Shown: positions 7,007 to 12,014 of the stretch, one piece after another
Layout: each line of letters begins with the position of its first letter
Position numbering within the stretch: position 1 is the stretch's first letter
Source of the DNA: Armatimonadota bacterium
GTDB lineage: Bacteria; Armatimonadota; DTGP01; JAHWJO01
Direction of reading: 5' to 3'
Assembly: GCA_019348365.1 (NCBI GenBank)
Contig: JAHWJO010000081.1
Coordinates: 1-12,014, forward strand
Length of the DNA stretch: 12,014 bases
Position numbers and translations under genes: made by a program
The notes under the pieces: model-generated
Seen by the model: only the letters and a program-made list of their open reading frames with translations
The model's database searches: none
Told to the model about the DNA's origin: nothing

Positions 7007-7056
7007 GTATCGGTTACTTCCGGTTAGTATCGTTCACTTCCGGCCAGTTCCGGTTG
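7007..7056. repeat. 10-bp phased direct repeat upstream of phoX
   Basis: Read on the minus strand there are five contiguous 10-base units: CAACCGGAAC, TGGCCGGAAG, TGAACGATAC, TAACCGGAAG and TAACCGATAC. On the plus strand the last four also read as 20-bp units (7004-7023 and 7024-7043, 18 of 20 identical). It lies 22-72 bases before the phoX start. The one-helical-turn period would suit a response regulator array, but it could equally be another intergenic repeat. Confidence 0.6.
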
Positions 7057-7269
7057 ACTTTTCCGTTCCGGATCGGTCGGCGCGGCATTCCCCCGACAGC
7101 TGCGCTTTCTACTGCTGAACGTCAGGTTCCTCTTATTTGGATACCTTTATGAACGTAAAAGTTTCTCCGAGGTGGATGAAAGGGAGGGACGAACGGGGAC
7201 GAAATGGAGAGAGGTGAGCAGGCGGCACGCCAAACGCCTGAAACGCCTCTAAGAAGTCAATCCGTACGT
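7057..7269. other. Intergenic stretch without a gene
   Basis: No supported gene is seen here. It should hold the phoX promoter on the minus strand, but I see only weak candidates (around 7135-7165, near TTTACG and TATCCA). Short direct repeats are visible, such as AAACGCCT twice at about 7231-7248 and GGGACGAA twice near 7186-7203. Small ORFs on either strand lack ribosome binding sites and family resemblance. Confidence 0.5.
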
Positions 7270-7300
7270 AAAAACAGGGAGAGGCGGTCGCCTCTCCCTG
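7270..7300 (-). terminator. Rho-independent terminator of the stress-protein pair
   Basis: A perfect 12-bp inverted repeat (CAGGGAGAGGCG at 7275-7286 against CGCCTCTCCCTG at 7289-7300) is followed on the minus strand by TTTTT (7274-7270). GC-rich stem plus U-run is the classical intrinsic terminator. It lies 217 bases past the stop of the downstream stress gene and before the phoX region, so it insulates phoX from that operon. On the plus strand there is no T-run. Confidence 0.85.
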
Positions 7301-7372
7301 ATCTCTTTCTTGAATCGATCCCTTGAATTCCGGCACACCCGAAAAGCGTGCGGGTTATACGGCTGGGTTTGG

Positions 7373-7420
7373 AGTCGGCGCAGGCCGACTTCGTGCCGTT
7401 GTTGCCGCGATTTGAATCGC
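7373..7420. repeat. REP-like double hairpin
   Basis: Two small palindromes lie 16 bases apart. AGTCGGC/GCCGACT (7373-7390) has a 4-base loop. GCGATT/AATCGC (7407-7420) has a 2-base loop. Between them lies TTCGTGCCGTTGTTGC. The pattern resembles interspersed palindromic intergenic repeats of several phyla, from memory. It lies within the 3' untranslated part of the stress-gene transcript, between the stop (7517) and the terminator. The rest of 7301-7516 shows no gene. Confidence 0.6.
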
Positions 7421-7516
7421 CGGGCTTACAGCGACCCACGGACTTCGACAGCGCCGAATTCTCTTGAGAGTCCACAGGATCGTGGGGGCGGAGTCCGTGC
7501 CGCTCCTCTACGAGCG

Positions 7517-8050
7517 TTAACTGTAGAAACGGCCCTGGTACTGCCGGAACGCATCCCGGACGGTGTCTGCCGTGAGGGTCGTCCGGTCGAGGTCCACGCC
7601 GACATAGGTGTTGCCCCGCTCGACCTCGCCCGCGTAGTGCTCCGCCTCCTGCTTGTTGACACCCCAGCCGGTGAGTGCGCCCGCCACCGTGCCGGACACG
7701 CCGCCCACGACGGCCCCCGCCGCCGCGCCGCCGAGCGTCGGGCCGAGGGCGGCGCTCAACGCCCCGGCGGTGATGAACGGTCCCACACCGGGGATCGCCG
7801 CCGCCGCCAGGCCGAACAGCGCCCCGACGTCCGCACCGGCTCCCGCGCCGGCCAGCGCGCCGCCGCCCGCCTCCGCGGCATCATTCCCCGCATCGCGGTC
7901 TGCGGCCCCCCCGCGATACGTATTCAGATCATCGGACTCGCGGGCGATGACGGAAATGGCGGAATCCGGCACGCCTTGGGCGCGAAGCCAGTCCACCGCG
8001 TCCTGGGCGTTGCGATAACTGTCGAAAGTGGCTGAAACGATATTCGCCAT
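7517..8050 (-). CDS. YflT-like general stress protein, paralog 2
   Basis: The 177-residue protein resembles the heat-induced stress protein YflT group. Residues 2-37 form the typical small alpha/beta start (ATFDSYRNAQDAVDWLRAQGV, read in two parts: ATFDSYRNAQDAV and DWLRAQGV). Residues 62-130 are Gly/Ala-rich and hydrophobic, with GALFGLAAAAIPGVGPFI (77-94) and GAAAGAVVGGVSG, likely a membrane-inserting hairpin. The end has HYAGEVERGNTYVGVDLD, the family's E-x-V-x2-G-x3-V strand. ATG 8050 is preceded by GGAGG (8056-8060) at five bases. It follows its paralog by 30 bases, so the two form an operon, ending at the 7270-7300 terminator. Biochemical function is unknown. Stress response is inferred from family only. 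Confidence 0.85.
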   Translation of the reverse strand: MANIVSATFDSYRNAQDAVDWLRAQGVPDSAISVIARESDDLNTYRGGAADRDAGNDAAEAGGGALAGAGAGADVGALFGLAAAAIPGVGPFITAGALSAALGPTLGGAAAGAVVGGVSGTVAGALTGWGVNKQEAEHYAGEVERGNTYVGVDLDRTTLTADTVRDAFRQYQGRFYS

Positions 8051-8080
8051 AATTTCCTCCCTGTGGAATAGTGATGCGGA

Positions 8081-8614
8081 TCAACTGATGAATCGGCCAT
8101 GGAATGTTGAGAAAGCATCGCGAAGGGCCGGGGCGCTCAGTGTCGTCCGGTCGAGGTTCACGCCCACGAAGGTATTACCCCGCTCGACTTCCCCGGCAAA
8201 CCGCCGGGCCTGCTCCTCATCGATGCCCCAGTCGGCGAGGGCGCTCGTCACGCCGCCGGTCACGCCGCCCACGACGGCCCCCGCCGCCGCGCCGCTGAGC
8301 GTTGCGCCGAGCGCCCCGGCGGCAATAAACGGCCCCACGCCGGGGATCGCCGCCGCCGCCAATCCGAACAGCGCCCCCGCCCCGGCCCCGATGCCCGCCC
8401 CCGCGAGGGTATCGGACGCCGTGTCCCGCGTCTCTCCCTCGGGGTCGGCGTGCTCCGGATGCACCCCCGTATCGCCATAGGGTTGGTACAGCTCCTCCGC
8501 GCGGGGAGTCACCACCGAAATCGCCTCGTCCGGCACCCCCTGGCTCCGGAGCCACTCGACGGCGGCCTGGGCGTCATTTACCTCATCAAAGATGGCGGAA
8601 ACGTTGCCGGTCAT
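8081..8614 (-). CDS. YflT-like general stress protein, paralog 1
   Basis: This is the first gene of a tandem pair and has the same architecture as its neighbour: an alpha/beta start (NVSAIFDEVNDAQAAVEWL), an acidic variable linker (about 38-70), the glycine-rich hydrophobic hairpin GALFGLAAAAIPGVGPFI (80-97) and a C-terminal RFAGEVERGNTFVGVNLD strand. I chose ATG 8614 because AAGGAGG (8620-8626) precedes it at five bases and it gives 177 residues, exactly the paralog's length. A longer form from ATG 8689 also has AGGAG close before it, but its extra 25 residues have no match in the paralog. The variable linker has diverged most, which suggests the copies have different partners or triggers. 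Confidence 0.86.
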   Translation of the reverse strand: MTGNVSAIFDEVNDAQAAVEWLRSQGVPDEAISVVTPRAEELYQPYGDTGVHPEHADPEGETRDTASDTLAGAGIGAGAGALFGLAAAAIPGVGPFIAAGALGATLSGAAAGAVVGGVTGGVTSALADWGIDEEQARRFAGEVERGNTFVGVNLDRTTLSAPALRDAFSTFHGRFIS

Positions 8615-8713
8615 GAAAACCTCCTTGCCGTCCCGTGAGCTACTTCTCCAGACATAGGGCTGCGCCGGAAAGCGGGCCGCTACGGGCATTTACTCCTAAT
8701 TCATAACTCATGA

Positions 8714-8750
8714 AAAATCCGATCCGTGTATCTTTTACCACGGATCGGAC
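8714..8750 (-). terminator. Rho-independent terminator of the DUF2254 gene
   Basis: An 11-bp perfect stem (TCCGATCCGTG at 8719-8729 against CACGGATCGGA at 8740-8750) with a 10-base loop is followed on the minus strand by TTTTT (8718-8714). It sits about 50 bases after the DUF2254 stop codon. It separates that gene from the stress pair on the same strand. Confidence 0.85.
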
Positions 8751-8798
8751 GGCGAAAAACATACAGAAGCACTGCTGCGGGATCCTCGTTGTCGGCAT

Positions 8799-10139
8799 TC
8801 ATCCCCCTCCGACAGTGCGGGTGAGGGCCTCGCGGGCACTCATGTACTGCTTCATTAAATCTTTTCGGTCGGACTCTTCCTCCAGATGGTCCATGCTGTT
8901 CTGGTGGATCATCTCCGCATGGTGGAGAAGGACATCCCGGTCCTCCTCCCGGTAGACATACTGCGCGATGACCGCAATGGACTCCAGCAGCCGGAGGGTT
9001 ACGGCGAGATGATTCTGGTTGTTTTGGCGAATCTGGTGGAACGCGATGTCCACGAGATCCTTGAAGGTGGTCGTCTGGACGATCACCCGGAGCATCCCCT
9101 GGCGGTCGTAGCGGTACGGGGAGGGGATGACCCGACCCGCCAGGTTGCACAGCGACGCCCCGATCCGGTCGATGCACATGATGGCGGTGAACGGGTCGTT
9201 CAGGCTGGGCGAGAGCGCCCGGAGCGCCATCTCGACGAGCAGCCGGACCGCGTGCGCGGCATCCTGAACGATGGTGCGCTGGCGCCCGATGTTGAACGCC
9301 CCGTTCACATGGACGGCGGTCGCTTGGGTGGCGCGGGAAGTCGGCCAGACCCAGGCCAGCGGGCTGTTCGTGATGATATAGCTGCCGGGATGGCAGTTCA
9401 ACCGGAGGATGAGGTCCTCTTTCTCGCAGATGCTCATCAGCCGGTCGGTATCGATTGCCATGACGTATCCGGTCCGGGTGGAAGGGATCGGCAGGGCGTT
9501 CTCGTAGAAATCATCCGGGAGGTCCGCCTCGCCCCTCCCCACCTGCTCGACCTCTCCTTCACCCAGCTTCGCCGGGAACAGCCGGGCGATGGCGCTGTCC
9601 ATTTCTCTGCCCACTTCGTCGATAATCGTGGAGACCTGGATCGATTCCGCGACGTGATGGATGAAGTAGATGAGCACCCCCATGCTCACGATGGCCAGAA
9701 ACATGCCGAACGTGACCGCGACCAACGGCACGAAGAGCGACTCTTCGTGGCCCCGAACCATCCGGAGGATGAGCAGACAGTAGAGGAAGGTGGAGATGAA
9801 CGTGCCGAGCACCACCTGATTCCCCCGGTCCCGCATGAAGTTGCCGATGAGCCGGGGGCCGAACTGCTGCGAGGTGAGGGAGAGTACGGCGATGGTGATG
9901 GAGTAGGTGACGCCCGCCACGGTGATGACCGAGCCGGCAATGGTGGAGAGGACGGCCCGCGCTCCTTCCGGCCCGCCGCCGTAGACCCACCAGATGCCCC
10001 GCAGGTGAGCGTCCTTCACCTGATGATCGATGTAGACCATCAGGGTTGTGACCAGAAACGCTCCGGCGGTCATGAGGGTCGGAATAAACCAGAAGCTCCG
10101 CCTCAGTGTATCCCAGAATTGGGTGAATTTGATCTTCAA
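8799..10139 (-). CDS. DUF2254 membrane protein
   Basis: The 446-residue protein belongs to the predicted membrane-protein family DUF2254, whose function is unknown. Four hydrophobic segments lie in the first part: about 16-36, 62-87, 108-127 and 135-162. The conserved family stretch LTSQQFGPRLIGNFMRD (88-104) leads to GNQVVLGTF. The soluble C-terminal half carries LSPSLNDPFTAI (309-320) and CIDRIG (322-327), both family hallmarks, and ends in a helical, charged tail. The start is TTG at 10139, where family members normally begin (M-x-FWDTLRRSFWFIP). An in-frame TGA nine codons upstream rules out a longer form with ATG. No ribosome binding site precedes the TTG. Upstream lies a broken IS3 remnant, which may have replaced the original leader. 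A terminator follows at 8714-8750. Confidence 0.9.
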   Translation of the reverse strand: MKIKFTQFWDTLRRSFWFIPTLMTAGAFLVTTLMVYIDHQVKDAHLRGIWWVYGGGPEGARAVLSTIAGSVITVAGVTYSITIAVLSLTSQQFGPRLIGNFMRDRGNQVVLGTFISTFLYCLLILRMVRGHEESLFVPLVAVTFGMFLAIVSMGVLIYFIHHVAESIQVSTIIDEVGREMDSAIARLFPAKLGEGEVEQVGRGEADLPDDFYENALPIPSTRTGYVMAIDTDRLMSICEKEDLILRLNCHPGSYIITNSPLAWVWPTSRATQATAVHVNGAFNIGRQRTIVQDAAHAVRLLVEMALRALSPSLNDPFTAIMCIDRIGASLCNLAGRVIPSPYRYDRQGMLRVIVQTTTFKDLVDIAFHQIRQNNQNHLAVTLRLLESIAVIAQYVYREEDRDVLLHHAEMIHQNSMDHLEEESDRKDLMKQYMSAREALTRTVGGG

Positions 10140-10230
10140 GGGGTTTGAAAGGAAGTCCGTTCGTCAGAAAGATCGTGATTACTATCGCGGTTACTCCTGA
10201 AAGGGTATCTCCAAAAGGCGCGGGGGATGA

Positions 10231-10427
10231 AACCTGCCCATCCCGATCTTCCCAATGCTCCCGGAGCCGTTGCGCCTCACCTCCATGCCGCCGAACCGCC
10301 GCTTCCACCGGTAGCAGGGGGCTTCCCCGATATTATGCTCCCGGCAGATGTCGGTGATCGGCTTCTCCCCTTTCTCCGCCTCCTGGAGAATCGAGACGAT
10401 CTGCTCGTCCGTAAACGGGTCCTTCAA
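10231..10427 (-). pseudogene. Frameshifted IS3-family OrfA remnant
   Basis: About 50 codons starting at a TTG (10427, with GAGAAAGGA six bases before it) encode KDPFTDEQIVSILQEAEKG, then ITDICREHNIGEAPCYRWK and RRFGGMEV. This is the helix-turn-helix start of IS3-family OrfA transposase proteins. Just after GGMEV (near 10280) the family resemblance continues in another frame as GEAQRLREHWEDRDGQV, corresponding to the leucine-zipper helix (AKRL-x-ELEEEN type). One base has therefore been gained or lost. The gene then stops resembling OrfA, and no OrfB is present. A possible left end of the element, minus-strand TGACATGCTCCCC (10483-10495), lies 68 bases before the start. No matching right end is found, so the element is truncated and dead. 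Confidence 0.8.
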
Positions 10428-10573
10428 GCCGAATCCTTTCTCCCAAGTGCCGGATTCCAACACATCCGATGGACCAGTTGTTGGGGAGCATGTCAGGCTA
10501 CGGGCCAGGGCCTTCGATAGATACGCTCGTTGGATAGGGGTGTTGGAGTGGGATAAAATAGATAGGAGTTGCA

Positions 10574-10651
10574 ATGACTCTCTCTCAGTACTTCCAGGCG
10601 GAGGGGCTCCCTCTTGTGTCATTCCGACTCCCTTCCCTATCGGTCAGATGA
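10574..10651 (+). CDS. 25-codon ORF with good ribosome binding site, possibly a truncated gene start
   Basis: ATG 10574 is preceded by AGGAG (10564-10568) at five bases and encodes MTLSQYFQAEGLPLVSFRLP plus five more residues before a stop. From about residue 15 the codons run into the GTCAT(T/C)CCGA repeat, so it looks like a gene start cut off by repeat DNA. I do not recognise a family. It could be chance. The rest of 10428-10659 holds only the proposed IS end and a degenerate 8-mer tract near 10528-10551. Confidence 0.25.
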   Translation: MTLSQYFQAEGLPLVSFRLPSLSVR

Positions 10652-10659
10652 TCTGCCAC

Positions 10660-10808
10660 GTCATCCCGACTCTCCTCCATGTCATCCCGAGCGAAGTGAG
10701 GGATCTGACCCCGAGGACGATAAATTCTCTTCTATAACGAAAGATTCTCTCCCGTACGGTCAGATCCCTCGCTTCGCTCGGGATGACATGGAGGAGAGTC
10801 GGGATGAC
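10660..10808. repeat. 51-bp inverted repeat of GTCATCCCGA units
   Basis: Arms at 10660-10710 and 10758-10808 are reverse complements at 50 of 51 positions, with a 47-base centre. Each arm contains the unit GTCATCCCGA twice, then GCGAAGYGAGGGATCTGACC. Further decayed units lie outside (GTCATTCCGA at 10618-10627 and GATGACAGG copies up to 10857). No gene lies inside. It could form a very stable hairpin in RNA or a cruciform in DNA. It fills most of the gap before dapF. Confidence 0.9.
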
Positions 10809-10849
10809 AGGAGTGTACCTATTGGGAGGACAGGTGTGTACTCATCGAG

Positions 10850-10879
10850 ATGACAGGGACGGTAGCATGTGTGTATACC
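10850..10879 (+). promoter_or_regulatory. Candidate dapF promoter
   Basis: ATGACA (10850-10855, five of six to the -35 consensus) and TATACC (10874-10879, four of six to the -10) are separated by 18 bases. The -35 is part of the last GATGAC repeat unit. Transcription would start near 10886, after the TTG at 10884, which favours ATG 10953 as the dapF start. Confidence 0.35.
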
Positions 10880-10952
10880 CTGATTGCTTGAGAAGCCGAA
10901 CCCGGCTGGCACGACGCTTCATGTAGAGCAAACCGCTTCCACTTCTGAAAAG

Positions 10953-11807
10953 ATGTCTGATTCCTTACCCAACTCTGGTCCATGCAACAAAATGGTCGCG
11001 GTGGGCAACGACTTTGTTTTGGCAGGCGAGTCGGATCTGCCCGCCGCGCCGCTGGAGGACCTCGCCCGCCGCCTCTGCGACCGCCGGTTCGGGGTGGGCG
11101 GGGACGGCCTGCTCGTCCTCGGGCGCAGCGAGGCGGCGGATTTCCGCATGCGGATGTTCAACCCGGACGGCACGGAGGACCACTGCGGGAACGGGATGCG
11201 GTGCGCGGTGGTCGCCTTTGTCGGGGGGATCGAGCCGGGGCAGGAGCGCCGCGTCACCCTGGAGACGCGGGCGGGCGTGAAACGCGCGCAGGTCTTCTGG
11301 GAAGGGGATCGGCTCCTCGTGGAGACGGAGATGGGCGAGCCCCGCTTCGCCGCGCGTGACCTGCCCATGCGCCTCGATGCCGAGCGGGTGGTGGACTATC
11401 CCATTGAGGTGGAGGGGGAGACGATCCGGGCGACGGTGGTCTCGACCGGCACGACCCACGCCGTCCTCTTCGCCGACCGGGCTGAGGTGGAGCGCCGGTT
11501 CGAGCGGGTGAGTCCGGCGCTGGAGGTCCATCCCCTCTTTCCCGAGCGCACGAGCGTCATGTGGGCGACGGTGGAGAGCCCGGAGCGGGTGCGGCTTCGG
11601 ATCTGGGAACGCGGGGTCGGGGAGACGCTGGGGTGCGGGACGGGCGCGTGCGCCACGATGGTCGCGGCGCGGCTGCATGGTTACGTGGGGAATCGTGCCG
11701 TCATCGCTTCCCGGGGCGGCGAATTGCGGGCGCACTGGCCGGGCAGCGGCTCATGCATCCTCACCGGCGAGGCGCAGATCGTTTTCCGGGGCCGATTCCC
11801 GCTGTAA
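10953..11807 (+). CDS. dapF: Diaminopimelate epimerase, divergent
   Basis: DapF converts LL- to meso-diaminopimelate for lysine and peptidoglycan synthesis in the cytoplasm. From ATG 10953 the protein has 284 residues. Both catalytic cysteines are present: Cys78 in FNPDGTEDHCGNGMRC and Cys228 in ERGVGETLGCGTGACA. KMVAVGNDF (13-21) matches the usual KMHGLGNDF start and FGVGGDGLLVL the next strand. It is odd in several places. One residue is missing between DGTE and the first cysteine, where family members read DGSE plus three. GNPH is GTTH (166-169), and FPERTNV is FPERTSV. Thus two Asn that bind substrate in Haemophilus DapF are Thr and Ser. A longer in-frame start (TTG 10884) exists but adds 23 residues not typical of the family. 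Neither start has a strong ribosome binding site. Confidence 0.9.
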   Translation: MSDSLPNSGPCNKMVAVGNDFVLAGESDLPAAPLEDLARRLCDRRFGVGGDGLLVLGRSEAADFRMRMFNPDGTEDHCGNGMRCAVVAFVGGIEPGQERRVTLETRAGVKRAQVFWEGDRLLVETEMGEPRFAARDLPMRLDAERVVDYPIEVEGETIRATVVSTGTTHAVLFADRAEVERRFERVSPALEVHPLFPERTSVMWATVESPERVRLRIWERGVGETLGCGTGACATMVAARLHGYVGNRAVIASRGGELRAHWPGSGSCILTGEAQIVFRGRFPL

Positions 11808-11820
11808 TTTGCTGTAATTT
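11801..11820. repeat. 10-bp tandem duplication at the dapF stop
   Basis: GCTGTAATTT occurs twice in a row. The dapF stop codon TAA lies in the first copy, so the duplication leaves the protein unchanged. No terminator hairpin is seen after it. Confidence 0.7.
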
Positions 11821-11849
11821 CAGGAGCCGTTTGGGAGTGGCGGCCACAC

Positions 11850-12014
11850 CCCCCCCCGGCGCCCCGCGCCCCGCCCCCAACACGGCGTGGGGGAGAGAAT
11901 ACGGGGGTTGACGCGTGGGGATACACATAATCGGAACACACAACAAAGGACAAGCGGAGCACGAAAATAGAACACACAAATAAAAAGAGAGGAAAACCCC
12001 CCCCACCAAAAAAA
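11850..12014. other. Low-complexity tail, probable contig end
   Basis: After dapF the sequence turns into C-runs (11850-11880) and then A/C-rich noise with no codon structure, ending in an eight-C run and seven A. It differs in texture from all other intergenic DNA here. ATCGGAA followed shortly by CACACA (near 11928-11940) faintly recalls a common sequencing adapter, though the match is short. I see no gene or biological signal. Confidence 0.55.

Noticed and set aside
6079..7152. 357-codon plus-strand ORF opposite phoX
   Set aside because: It is an antisense shadow rich in Arg, Ala, Pro and Val, without domain motifs. PhoX motifs on the minus strand are clear.
7133..7336. 67-codon minus-strand ORF
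   Set aside because: It runs through the intrinsic terminator, has no ribosome binding site and resembles nothing known to me.
8615..8689. Upstream start for the first stress protein
   Set aside because: It has a nearby AGGAG, but the added 25 residues have no counterpart in the equal-length paralog and a better ribosome binding site precedes 8614.
8886..10148. 420-codon plus-strand ORF opposite DUF2254
   Set aside because: It is an antisense shadow. The minus strand encodes recognisable membrane segments and DUF2254 motifs.
10231..10300. Programmed frameshift of an active IS3 element
   Set aside because: IS3 programmed shifts occur at the OrfA-OrfB junction on an A-rich slip site. Here the break is inside OrfA, with no slip site and no OrfB.
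9559..10308. 249-codon minus-strand ORF overlapping the DUF2254 start
   Set aside because: Only its first ~26 codons are meaningful, as the shifted continuation of the IS3 OrfA remnant. The rest is out of frame with DUF2254.
10884..10952. TTG 10884 as the dapF start
   Set aside because: It adds 23 residues atypical for DapF, lacks a ribosome binding site and lies about at the predicted transcription start.

Overview
The window is a stretch of bacterial DNA with high-GC genes and intergenic DNA crowded with short tandem and inverted repeats. Shine-Dalgarno sites, a Tat-type secretion signal, a bacterial PdxS and a DapF all indicate a bacterium. No rRNA, tRNA or CRISPR array is visible. The mix of repeat families recalls uncultured soil or water lineages such as Armatimonadota or Chloroflexota. 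That is a weak guess from memory, not a search. The last ~170 bases read like the low-quality end of an assembled contig.

Layout. 41-959 holds a short 8-mer repeat and pdxS (minus, vitamin B6 synthesis). A 272-bp divergent control region separates pdxS from an AgaS/GlmS-like SIS sugar-phosphate protein (plus, 1232-2302). An AT-rich inverted repeat (2305-2483) abuts the ribosome binding site of a small double zinc-finger protein (2495-2803). A 327-bp nested palindromic repeat (2843-3169) leads into, and supplies the first codons of, a secreted UshA-like 5'-nucleotidase (3126-4772). Convergent to it are a TPR protein (4766-5572, minus, markedly lower GC) and a PhoX-type alkaline phosphatase (5590-6984, minus).

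A repeat-rich gap (6985-7516) contains a 10-bp phased repeat just upstream of phoX, a rho-independent terminator on the minus strand and a REP-like double hairpin. Then come two tandem YflT-like stress proteins (7517-8614, minus), a second minus-strand terminator, a DUF2254 membrane protein (8799-10139, minus), and a frameshifted IS3-family OrfA remnant directly upstream of it. A near-perfect 51-bp inverted repeat (10660-10808) precedes a divergent diaminopimelate epimerase, dapF (10953-11807).

How the genes fit together. pdxS and dapF are core biosynthesis. The nucleotidase and PhoX are both exported phosphate-scavenging enzymes and meet tail to tail around the TPR gene, so 3126-6984 may be a phosphate-acquisition island. 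The stress paralogs and the DUF2254 protein form separate envelope or stress units, each with its own terminator. I did not find a convincing new multi-gene system. The least explained signals are the palindromic cassettes immediately upstream of plus-strand genes, one of which encodes part of a protein N-terminus, and the altered substrate-site residues in DapF.
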